A DNA stretch of 64,000 nucleotides from Crenobacter intestini (GTDB lineage Bacteria; Pseudomonadota; Gammaproteobacteria; Burkholderiales; Chromobacteriaceae), in the NCBI RefSeq assembly GCF_004919095.1, contig NZ_STGJ01000001.1, positions 186,001 to 250,000 on the forward strand, in the 5' to 3' direction. The translations under genes and the position numbers were made by a program. The notes under the pieces were generated by a model that was not told the origin of the DNA, did not search any database, and worked only from the letters and a program-made list of their open reading frames with translations. Position 1 is the first letter of the stretch; each line of letters begins with the position of its first letter. Positions 43,998 to 51,230 of the stretch are shown here, in pieces.

Positions 43998-45299
43998 ATG
44001 TCTGCACGCAAAACATGGCTCGCCCTTCTGGTTCCGCTCGCATTGGCGGCTTGTGGTGGTGGCGGAGGTGGAGGATCGTCCGGCGGCACGCAAGCGCCCA
44101 CGCTGACCGGCAAGTTCATCGACGCCCCCGTCGAGGGCATCGCGTACCGCACCGAAACGCTGAGCGGCACGACCGGCAGCGGCGGCACCTTCCAGTACCG
44201 CCCTGGCGAGACGGTCACCTTCAGCATCGGTAGCGTCGTTCTGCCGCCAGCCAAGGCAGGCGAACTGGTGACACCGCTGACGCTGGCCGCGGGCAACGGA
44301 ACGGTCGCCGTCAACATCGCCCAGCTCTTGCAGACGCTGGACGACGCCAGCGACGGGCGCATCAGTATCGGCACGGAGGACATCGAACGGCTGAAGAACG
44401 CAGTGCTCGACTTCAAGGCGCCCGACTTCGACGACAAGGCCAAGGCACTGACCACAGGGCTTGCCTGGGTCGACGACGATGCCGCCGCCGAACATCTGAA
44501 CGAAACGCTGGGGAACGTTCAGCCTGAACTTGGCAAGCAGCTGGTCGGCACCTGGCGGCTCAACGATGAAATCGCACCGATGGTACTGGTGACCTTCATG
44601 GCGGACGGCAGCTATGTCCTTGCACACGAGGGTACAGCGGACAGTTTGGGCCAGGCTGGCATCGAGTGGGGCAAATACGACTGGAACGCTGTAGACGGCA
44701 CGCTGGCCACCACCCGGGAGGTAGACACCAACGGCGAATGGGGGTTGTCGCACCCGATCGGCAAGTTCAGGGCAAGCCTAGACAAGGATGGCCTGTTGAC
44801 CATCGCCGACAGCGTGGACAAGCCGACCTTCTACAAGCTGGCGCCGCGTGCCGACCTGCCGTTGTTCGGCTCGTGGGTGGCTCAGGCAGGAAACAACAAG
44901 GTGCTGCTGAGCTTCTACAACACAGGCCTTAACAGTGACCCGGATCCGGTGTTCGGTTTCAAGACGAAATACGTGATCACCGAAGTAGGCAGCAACGAAT
45001 GTGACCGTGCATCGCCGCTGGAGCCTACCCACATCGCCAACAAGAGCACGTCTAACTGTAACGGCTTCGAAAAAGGCCGCTACGAATGGAAGGACAACCT
45101 GCTCAAGTACAGTGTGATGTACGACCAAACGGGCTGGTGGGGCCTGTCTCACGCGACGGCGGAAACGGCAAACAAGGGCACGGTGGGTAACCCGGTGTCT
45201 ACCAAGGATGTCCTGCAAAGCCTGCCCATGGCGGTCAGCGGTGACGAACTGACAGTCAATGCCGTTGATGGCCCGGTTAAATTTACCCGCGTCAAGTAA
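43998..45299 (+). CDS. Putative surface lipoprotein with duplicated beta domain
   Basis: 433 residues, no family recognised with confidence. Lipoprotein signal ends LAAC (Cys ~19), then a poly-Gly/Ser linker. A domain with FIDAPVEGIAYRT and GTFQYRPGETVTFSIG resembles repeats in bacterial surface lipoproteins. The rest seems to contain two copies of a ~120-residue unit: each starts G-T/S-W, has a KYDW/RYEW segment and a G-x-WGLSH motif. The start has AGGAGA upstream and an FNR-like promoter. G+C is somewhat lower than its neighbours. Binding or adhesion is plausible, but not shown. Confidence 0.75.
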   Translation: MSARKTWLALLVPLALAACGGGGGGGSSGGTQAPTLTGKFIDAPVEGIAYRTETLSGTTGSGGTFQYRPGETVTFSIGSVVLPPAKAGELVTPLTLAAGNGTVAVNIAQLLQTLDDASDGRISIGTEDIERLKNAVLDFKAPDFDDKAKALTTGLAWVDDDAAAEHLNETLGNVQPELGKQLVGTWRLNDEIAPMVLVTFMADGSYVLAHEGTADSLGQAGIEWGKYDWNAVDGTLATTREVDTNGEWGLSHPIGKFRASLDKDGLLTIADSVDKPTFYKLAPRADLPLFGSWVAQAGNNKVLLSFYNTGLNSDPDPVFGFKTKYVITEVGSNECDRASPLEPTHIANKSTSNCNGFEKGRYEWKDNLLKYSVMYDQTGWWGLSHATAETANKGTVGNPVSTKDVLQSLPMAVSGDELTVNAVDGPVKFTRVK

Positions 45300-45318
45300 G
45301 GCATCGGTAGCTTTTTCC

Positions 45319-45347
45319 AACGCGCACTTCGGTGCGCGTTTTTTTGC
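45319..45347 (+). terminator. Intrinsic terminator with TTCG loop
   Basis: AACGCGCAC/GTGCGCGTT arms closed by the stable TTCG tetraloop, followed by seven T in total. A textbook terminator for the lipoprotein gene. Confidence 0.95.
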
Positions 45348-45354
45348 GCTCACT

Positions 45355-45381
45355 GTTTTTCCACAGAAACTGTGGAAAAAC
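45355..45381. repeat. Perfect 12-bp inverted repeat
   Basis: GTTTTTCCACAG and its exact complement are separated by AAA, 8 bases after the preceding terminator. It could be a terminator for minus-strand transcripts, a second stop, or an operator for the DUF2789 gene. Neither can be decided. Confidence 0.6.
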
Positions 45382-45523
45382 CACTCAAATTTACGCACAT
45401 TTCTACAAAAAACCTTTTCCAATCAAGGCCGGCACAGCATCCGTACAAAAATTACGCAAGCCGGGCAAGGCTCGCCGGCTGCGTCTACGCTGGTCTCGTC
45501 ATCTACCCACCCGGAGCCGCGCC

Positions 45524-45763
45524 ATGCACCCGCACCGCCACCCGCTGCACCTGCTGTTTGCCCAGCTCGGCCTCGCCGCCGACCACGCGTCGATCGACGC
45601 CTTCATCCGCACGCATGCGCCGCTGCCCCCTGCGGTCCGGCTGGAAGACGCGCCGTTCTGGCGTCCCGCGCAAAGCGAGCTGTTGCGCGAGGAGCGCGAC
45701 GAGGACGCAGACTGGGCCGAGGCGGTCGACCTGCTCGACGCCGAACTCAGGCGCGCGCCTTAA
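45524..45763 (+). CDS. DUF2789 small protein
   Basis: 79 residues. The pattern HPLHLLFAQLGLAADHASIDAFIRTH ... FWRPAQSELLREE ... DADWAEAVDLLDAELR is that of DUF2789, a short acidic helical protein of unknown role. The ATG at 45524 follows CCGGAG; the frame is open further upstream but that part has no family similarity. It stands alone between two transcription units. Confidence 0.82.
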   Translation: MHPHRHPLHLLFAQLGLAADHASIDAFIRTHAPLPPAVRLEDAPFWRPAQSELLREERDEDADWAEAVDLLDAELRRAP

Positions 45764-45835
45764 GCTTCCAAAAGTGCAAGAGTCGTGCCTTCGGCCCTCG
45801 CGCCGTGCAAGAGGCCTGTTTATACAAATTGCATC

Positions 45836-45864
45836 TTGCCCCGGGGCGGCTTAGTGGGCACAAT
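45836..45864 (+). promoter_or_regulatory. Possible promoter of the Rieske oxygenase gene
   Basis: TTGCCC, a 17-base spacer and CACAAT. Both elements are modest matches. The remaining leader of about 100 bases is G+C-rich with no structure that I can assign. Confidence 0.35.
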
Positions 45865-45971
45865 CCCCCCCCTCGAAACCCGCCGCCTTCACCGGTGGCA
45901 GCGCCCGCGCAAGTGACGCGGGCGGGATTCGGCTGGTCTTATATCTTCGGATCTTTGGGGGTGTGGGAATA

Positions 45972-47063
45972 ATGTCTGATCTGGCAACACCATCACTCGA
46001 CGCGCCGCAACTGCCGGTGCGCTGCTACTTCGACCCTGCCGTGCACGCGCAGGAAGAGGCGCGGCTGTTCGCCGACGCGCCCATCTACCTTGGCCACCGC
46101 CTGATGGTGCCCAAGCCCGACGACTACCACACGCTCGCCTGGACAGGCCACGCGCGCATGCTGCGCAACGTCGAGGGCAGGCTCAGGGTCGTTTCCAATG
46201 TCTGCCGCCACCGCCAGGCGCTGATCTACCAGGGCCGCGGCAACGGGCGCACCATCACCTGCAACCTGCACGGCTGGACGTACGACGGCAAGGGCGAGCT
46301 GATCGGCGCGCCGCACTTCCCGGAAACGCCTTGCGTCGGGCTCGCGCAGACGCCGCTCACCGAGTGGCACGGCCTGGCGTTCGACGCGCGCCGCGATGTC
46401 GCGCGCGACCTCGAGCAACTGGGCGTCGCCCACCATATCGATTTCTCCGGCTTCGCCTGGCACTCGAGCCACAGCACCGACTACGACTTCAACTGGAAGA
46501 CCTTCGTCGAGGTGTACTCGGAGGACTACCACGTCGACCCCTTCCACCCGGGGCTGGGCAACTTCGTCGACTGCGGGGCGCTCAGCTGGGAATGGGGCGA
46601 GCACTACCATGTGCAGACAGTCGGCATCAAGAACCGCCTCGCGCGCGCCGGCAGCAAGGTATACGGCCAGTGGCACGACGAGGTGCTGCGCCGCTACGCC
46701 GGCCGCATGCCCGAGTTCGGCGCGATCTGGCTGGTCTACTACCCCAACATCATGGTCGAGTGCTATCCGCACTGCATCGTCGTCAGCTGCGCGCTGCCTC
46801 GCGGCGTCGACAAGTGTACGGTGACCACCGAATTCTACTACCCGGAAGACATCGTCTGGTTCGAGCCCGAGTTCATCGCCGCCGAGCAGGCCGCCTACTT
46901 CGAGACGGCCAGCGAAGACGACGAGATCTGCCTGCGCATGCACGAAGGGCGCAAGGCGCTGTGGCAGGCGGGGCTTGACGAGACCGGCCCCTACCAGGAC
47001 CCGACCGAGCTTGGCATGCAGCACTTCCACCGCTGGTACCGCGCCCGGATGGGCAAGCTCTGA
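45972..47063 (+). CDS. Rieske aromatic-ring-hydroxylating oxygenase, alpha subunit type
   Basis: 363 residues. The Rieske [2Fe-2S] ligands are Cys78-x-His80 and Cys97-x2-His100. The mononuclear iron site is in VEVYSEDYHVDPFHPGL (His187, His192). Such enzymes insert oxygen into aromatic or quaternary-amine substrates using electrons from a separate reductase; none is encoded nearby. The substrate is unknown. ATG at 45972 with a G-rich upstream run; a GTG three codons earlier is the alternative. msrB follows after 12 bases. Confidence 0.88.
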   Translation: MSDLATPSLDAPQLPVRCYFDPAVHAQEEARLFADAPIYLGHRLMVPKPDDYHTLAWTGHARMLRNVEGRLRVVSNVCRHRQALIYQGRGNGRTITCNLHGWTYDGKGELIGAPHFPETPCVGLAQTPLTEWHGLAFDARRDVARDLEQLGVAHHIDFSGFAWHSSHSTDYDFNWKTFVEVYSEDYHVDPFHPGLGNFVDCGALSWEWGEHYHVQTVGIKNRLARAGSKVYGQWHDEVLRRYAGRMPEFGAIWLVYYPNIMVECYPHCIVVSCALPRGVDKCTVTTEFYYPEDIVWFEPEFIAAEQAAYFETASEDDEICLRMHEGRKALWQAGLDETGPYQDPTELGMQHFHRWYRARMGKL

Positions 47064-47075
47064 CAGGAGGCCTCC

Positions 47076-47474
47076 GTGACCGACAAACTGGAACTGGACC
47101 TTGAGGCGTGGCGCGACAGGCTCCCCGCGCCGACTTTCCGCGTCACCCGGCTAGGCGGCACCGAGCCGCCGTTCTCCGGCGCCCTGCTCGCCGAGACGCG
47201 CCGCGGCCGCTACCTGTGCGCCTGCTGCGGCGCGCAGCTGTTCCCGTCGACCGCCAAGTTCGAATCGCACTGCGGCTGGCCGAGCTTCTGGCACGAGGCG
47301 GCACAAGGCGCGATCCGGCGGCTTGAGGACACCAGCCACGGCATGCTGCGCACCGAGGTGCGCTGCGCGCGCTGCGACGCGCACCTCGGGCATGTATTCC
47401 CGGACGGCCCGCCGCCGACCGGCGAGCGCTACTGCATCAACTCACTCGCGCTCAGCTTCGACGCGGATGATTAG
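47076..47474 (+). CDS. msrB: Peptide-methionine (R)-S-oxide reductase
   Basis: 132 residues, GTG start with AGGAGG in front. Zinc is held by two CxxC pairs (CACC, CARC). The catalytic Cys lies in RYCINSLAL, and GWPSFW plus HLGHVFPDGP are the family signature. It repairs oxidised methionine in proteins. It may be coupled to the Rieske oxygenase gene 12 bases before it. Confidence 0.95.
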   Translation: MTDKLELDLEAWRDRLPAPTFRVTRLGGTEPPFSGALLAETRRGRYLCACCGAQLFPSTAKFESHCGWPSFWHEAAQGAIRRLEDTSHGMLRTEVRCARCDAHLGHVFPDGPPPTGERYCINSLALSFDADD

Positions 47475-47524
47475 CGCTTGCCTTTCCCACGACAGCCCCC
47501 ATCTGGCTGTGGTAAGTTTCCCGC

Positions 47525-47552
47525 GCGCGCCAGGCGGCGCGCCTTTTTTTTT
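47525..47552 (+). terminator. Strong terminator 15 bases before the parvulin start
   Basis: GCGCGCC/GGCGCGC stem (47525-47542, loop AGGC) followed by nine T (47544-47552). It ends msrB, yet the next ATG is at 47568, leaving no room for a normal promoter in between. Confidence 0.85.
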
Positions 47553-47567
47553 CAGACAGGATTTTTC

Positions 47568-48299
47568 ATGGCCATTACCGTTAACGGCGTCGAACTCAGC
47601 GAAGCGCAGATCGAGGCAGAACTTGCCAACCACCAGGACAACCCGAGCCCGCGCGACGGCGCCATCCAGCAGCTTGTCCTGCACCAGCTGCTGCTGCAAA
47701 AGGCGCGCGCGAGCGGCATCGAAGGCGACAACGAGGGCGAGGTGATCGGCGCCCTGCTCGACAAGGAACTCGCCTACACCCCGGTGAGCGAAGAAGACGC
47801 GCTGGCGTTCTACCAGCAATACCCCGAGCAGTTCAGCCAGGGCGACAGCGCCGAAGCGCGCCACATCCTGTTTGCCGCAGGCGCCGACGACTTCGCCGAC
47901 TCCATGGTCAAGGCCAAGGCCGAGGGCGTGCTCGCCGAGCTGCAAACCAACCCGGAGCGCTTCGAGACGCTCGCCCGCGAACACTCGACCTGCCCGTCCG
48001 GCCAGCAAGGCGGCAGCCTCGGCCGTTTCGGCCGCGGCCAGATGGTCCCCGAGTTCGAGCAGGCCGTGTTCGGCACCGCCGCTGGCGAACTCGCCCCTGC
48101 GCTGGTGAAGACCCAGTTCGGCTACCACATTGTCCAGGTCGACGCCCGCCACGAAGGTGGCAGCGTGTCGTTCGACGAGATCAAGCCGCGCCTGGTCCAG
48201 TACCTGAACGAGATGGCCGGCCGCAAGGCAATGCACGAGTACCTGGCCTCGCTGGTGCGCGACGCCAAGATCGAAGGCTACACGATGCCGGCCCTGTAA
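47568..48299 (+). CDS. Parvulin-type peptidyl-prolyl isomerase
   Basis: 243 residues: a SurA/PrsA-like helical N-terminal part (~1-90, ITVNGVELSEAQIEAEL) and one parvulin domain (~105-205, EARHILFAA, FETLAREHSTCPSGQQGGSLGRFGRGQMVPEFEQAVF, TQFGYHIVQV). No signal peptide is visible at the chosen start, so it looks cytoplasmic, similar to NifM-type or PpiC-like proteins. The ATG at 47568 is preceded by AGGA; the longer frame from 47478 would read through the terminator hairpin. Confidence 0.88.
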   Translation: MAITVNGVELSEAQIEAELANHQDNPSPRDGAIQQLVLHQLLLQKARASGIEGDNEGEVIGALLDKELAYTPVSEEDALAFYQQYPEQFSQGDSAEARHILFAAGADDFADSMVKAKAEGVLAELQTNPERFETLAREHSTCPSGQQGGSLGRFGRGQMVPEFEQAVFGTAAGELAPALVKTQFGYHIVQVDARHEGGSVSFDEIKPRLVQYLNEMAGRKAMHEYLASLVRDAKIEGYTMPAL

Positions 48300-48312
48300 G
48301 CCGGAACGAGAA

Positions 48313-48337
48313 AACCGGGCTTGTCCCGGTTTTTTCT
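48313..48337 (+). terminator. Intrinsic terminator
   Basis: AACCGGG/CCCGGTT arms, loop CTTGT, then TTTTTC. It closes the parvulin gene against the convergent membrane-protein gene. Confidence 0.9.
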
Positions 48338-48346
48338 TGCCCGCGC

Positions 48347-49126
48347 CTAGCCGCGCTTCTGCCACGGCCCGCGGCCTGCCGCGCTGCCGGACGCGACCCT
48401 GTCCGTACCTGCCTGTGGCGCCGGCAGCGCCGCTACGTTGAAGTCGACACTGACGGCACCCCTGGGCGCCAGTTGGTGCAGCATCAACCTGACCAGCAAC
48501 AAGACGCCGAACATCTCGCAGCCTTCTTCCAGAGTCGTGATCAGCTTGTAGCCGAGGTTCGTCTCGCCGTACTGCTCCGAGTACCAGCCGCCGAACATCT
48601 CCACACCGACCGCACCGCACAGGAAGACGGCACCTGCCAGCACCAGCCCCCACGCCAGCCGTCTGGGCAGCCACAACAGGAAGCGCAGGTAGACCAGCCC
48701 GAATACGGCGACCAGCGGCAGCACGGCCAGCAACCAGGCAAAGTAGAACACGCCGTGGGTGACGCCGAACTCGGCTCGCATGATCGGCCCCAGCCGCTCG
48801 TGAATCTGCAGCAACTCGTCAAATGCCAGATAGACAAACACGCAGCCCAGCCCCGTCCAGTAGCGTTTCAATCTGGCGGCCGGCTCCAGCCTCGCCTGCA
48901 GGAGAAGCAGCAGGGCCGCAAACAGCATGTCGAGGAACGAGAACACGCTAGGCAGGTTGTATTCTTCGTCGACGGCAAAGAAGTTGCGGATGCCGAACAC
49001 CCGCTCGGCTCCTCTGTGCATTTTCAGCCACTCGAACAGCACACTCAGCACCAATAGCGCGACCACCGCCGCACACAATACGCGGACGATACGGTCGACG
49101 TCGAACCTGATGACCTTCGCAGACAT
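48347..49126 (-). CDS. Unrecognised polytopic membrane protein
   Basis: 259 residues with about six hydrophobic segments and a polar C-terminal tail. I do not recognise the family. Charged residues stand inside or next to membrane segments: YLAFDELLQIHERLGPIMR and a second motif VEMFGGWYSEQYGETNLGYKLITTLEEGCEMFG. Such conserved-looking Asp/Glu/His in membranes recall metal-dependent membrane hydrolases, but that is only an idea. The ATG at 49126 has GAGGGGG upstream. Its promoter region is shared with the divergent glycosyltransferase gene. Confidence 0.75.
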   Translation of the reverse strand: MSAKVIRFDVDRIVRVLCAAVVALLVLSVLFEWLKMHRGAERVFGIRNFFAVDEEYNLPSVFSFLDMLFAALLLLLQARLEPAARLKRYWTGLGCVFVYLAFDELLQIHERLGPIMRAEFGVTHGVFYFAWLLAVLPLVAVFGLVYLRFLLWLPRRLAWGLVLAGAVFLCGAVGVEMFGGWYSEQYGETNLGYKLITTLEEGCEMFGVLLLVRLMLHQLAPRGAVSVDFNVAALPAPQAGTDRVASGSAAGRGPWQKRG

Positions 49127-49241
49127 AGCACCCCCTCGCCTTTCCGGCTGCCCCCTGCCGCGTCCCTGCGCCGACAGGCCGCGGCACACGTCTTAGCACC
49201 AGCGAGCGCCGCACCCCTATTCCTCAACGCTAAGCGATACC

Positions 49242-49270
49242 CATGGATATTCAAGCTGACAATATTCATG
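49242..49270. promoter_or_regulatory. Imperfect inverted repeat in divergent promoter region
   Basis: CATGGATATT and AATATTCATG pair in nine of ten positions across a 9-base spacer. It lies in an A+T-richer part between the membrane protein (-) and the glycosyltransferase (+), where a shared operator would be expected. Confidence 0.4.
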
Positions 49271-49363
49271 ACAGGGGCTTGCCGGGTATGGCCGCAAGGT
49301 CTATTTCAACAGAAGGAAACACAAACATTTGCTCGACCTGACCTTTTCCATACACAAAAATCC

Positions 49364-50407
49364 ATGCCCAAAGCGCCCCTGCTCTCGGTCGTCGTGACCG
49401 CGCACAATATCGAGAAATACATCGGCCGCTGCCTGCGCTCGGTATTGACACAGGACTTCGACGATTACGAGCTGATCGTGATCGACGACGGCTCGACCGA
49501 CCGCACCAGCGAAGTCATCGCCATCTACCAGTGCGCTCGCCTGCGTGTCTTAACCCAGCCCAACCGCGGCGTTTCGGCAGCAAGAAACGCGGCGCTGGAC
49601 GCGGCACGGGGCCACTACCTCTGGCAACTCGACGGTGACGACTGGATCGACGCAGGCGCCCTTGCACGCATCGCGCGCCAACTAGCCGAGACACCGTGCG
49701 ACATCCTGGTGACCGACCTCAGGGTCGATTACCCCGAACACAGCGAGCTAATCACGCTACCCGCCGCCGCCAGCCAGGCCGGATGGCTGTCCAACGTCCT
49801 GTCGCTGCAGGCACCGTCGTGGCCGCCGACCCGTGTCTACCGGCGCGCCTTGCTGGTCGAGAACGCCATCCGCTACCCCGAACACATCCGCTACTCAGAG
49901 GACATGTGCGTCGACGTGGCCGCCTTCTGCCACGCAAGCAGCGTTAGCAAGCTGGACGGCGCCTGCTACCACTACGTGCGCCGGCAAGGCAGCCTGACCG
50001 GACAGGCCGGCCGCTATATCCACGACGACATCCGCGCCTACCACTACGTACGCAAGACACTGGATGAGCAGGGCCTGCTCGGGCGCTACCCGGACGAGCT
50101 GGCCTACCTGGCCTTTCGCAAGGTTTTCCTGGGTCTGCTTGGCGCCGGCGGCAATGAACCCTGGCACGCCGCCGAATACCGGCAGCTCCGCAAGGATTAC
50201 CCGCACCTGATGGAGGTTGCGGCAGTACGGCAGGACCTGCCGGTACGGCTTAACCGGGGCAAGCGCCTGCTCGCCCACGCCTACGCGCTCAACCATAGCC
50301 TGGGCCGCCTGCTCAAACAGGGCGGGCGGCTGGCCAAGAGGGTGGCCGGTCGCCTTGGCTACACGCCGCTGGCGGGCCAGGGCGGCGGCGGCGTAAGAAC
50401 CGAATGA
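49364..50407 (+). CDS. Family 2 glycosyltransferase
   Basis: 347 residues. GT-A fold with SVVVTAHNIEKYIGRCLRSVL, VIDDGSTDRT and the metal-binding QLDGDDWID; RYSEDMCVD later in the domain is the usual catalytic-base region (ED). It transfers a sugar from a nucleotide donor onto an acceptor, probably in a cell-surface glycan. The C-terminal 80 residues are basic. The stop overlaps the next start (ATGA), and the following two genes encode an SDR and a PIG-L deacetylase. The ATG at 49364 starts the fold; the ribosome site is weak. Confidence 0.9.
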   Translation: MPKAPLLSVVVTAHNIEKYIGRCLRSVLTQDFDDYELIVIDDGSTDRTSEVIAIYQCARLRVLTQPNRGVSAARNAALDAARGHYLWQLDGDDWIDAGALARIARQLAETPCDILVTDLRVDYPEHSELITLPAAASQAGWLSNVLSLQAPSWPPTRVYRRALLVENAIRYPEHIRYSEDMCVDVAAFCHASSVSKLDGACYHYVRRQGSLTGQAGRYIHDDIRAYHYVRKTLDEQGLLGRYPDELAYLAFRKVFLGLLGAGGNEPWHAAEYRQLRKDYPHLMEVAAVRQDLPVRLNRGKRLLAHAYALNHSLGRLLKQGGRLAKRVAGRLGYTPLAGQGGGGVRTE

Positions 50408-51228
50408 CGCGGCGCCCGGTCGCCGTCGTCACCGGCACCACCTCCGGCATCGGCTGCCAACTGGCCCGACGTCTGGCCCACGCGGGCTATCACGTGGTCT
50501 CGGTCAACCGGCGCGCCGGCCCAGGCGACGACGCGCGCCTCGCGGACCTCACGGATACCGCGCATCTCGCGCACACCGCGCACGCGATCGCGCGGGACTA
50601 CCCGTGCGTCGACCTGCTGGTCAACAACGCGGCCCTGATGCTCGGCGACTACCGCTACACCGCAGATGGTGTCGAAGCCCACTTCGCCGTCAACACGCTC
50701 GCGCCCTTCGTCCTGATGCAGGCCCTGCGCGCCTCACTCGCGCGAGCCGGCAACGGCCGCATCGTCAACCTGGTTTCGGCCGTGATCTACGAGGCGGACA
50801 CCCGCGCCAGCGAAATCGACCAGCTGGCCCGCCCCACCCAGCCCTTCGTGCCGGTATTCGGCCCGTACGCGCGCAGCAAGCGCGCGCTCGCCGCACTGGG
50901 TCTCGCGCTACAAGCTGCTTACGCGAAAGACGACATCCGAGTCTGCGGCTTCGACCCGGGCAGTTGCCGCACGCCGATGACGCTCGGCCGCGGCATGCCG
51001 TGGCGTTTGCTGCTGAGACACTTCGTGCGCATGCGCACGCCGGACGCGGCCGCCCGCGAACTGGTCACCATGCTCGGCGCGGGTGGCCCACCGGCCGGCA
51101 TCGTCAGCGATGGGCGGTGGCTTGCGCCTCCGCCGCTGCTGGATGCCGGCTACCAGCAGGACGTGCTTGCGCTCTGTCGCGCGCAGGCCGTCGCGCTGCT
51201 TCCCATGCCGATACCCGCGGCGGGCTAG
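50404..51228 (+). CDS. Short-chain dehydrogenase/reductase
   Basis: 274 residues, Rossmann fold. Cofactor motif TGTTSGIG (10-17), NNAA (LLVNNAALML), and active-site Tyr-x3-Lys (YARSK). Arg at the end of beta-2 (VNRRAG) favours NADP(H). It overlaps the glycosyltransferase stop and is followed 2 bases later by the PIG-L gene. A sugar or lipid substrate is likely from context. Confidence 0.88.
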   Translation: MTRRPVAVVTGTTSGIGCQLARRLAHAGYHVVSVNRRAGPGDDARLADLTDTAHLAHTAHAIARDYPCVDLLVNNAALMLGDYRYTADGVEAHFAVNTLAPFVLMQALRASLARAGNGRIVNLVSAVIYEADTRASEIDQLARPTQPFVPVFGPYARSKRALAALGLALQAAYAKDDIRVCGFDPGSCRTPMTLGRGMPWRLLLRHFVRMRTPDAAARELVTMLGAGGPPAGIVSDGRWLAPPPLLDAGYQQDVLALCRAQAVALLPMPIPAAG

Positions 51229-51230
51229 GC

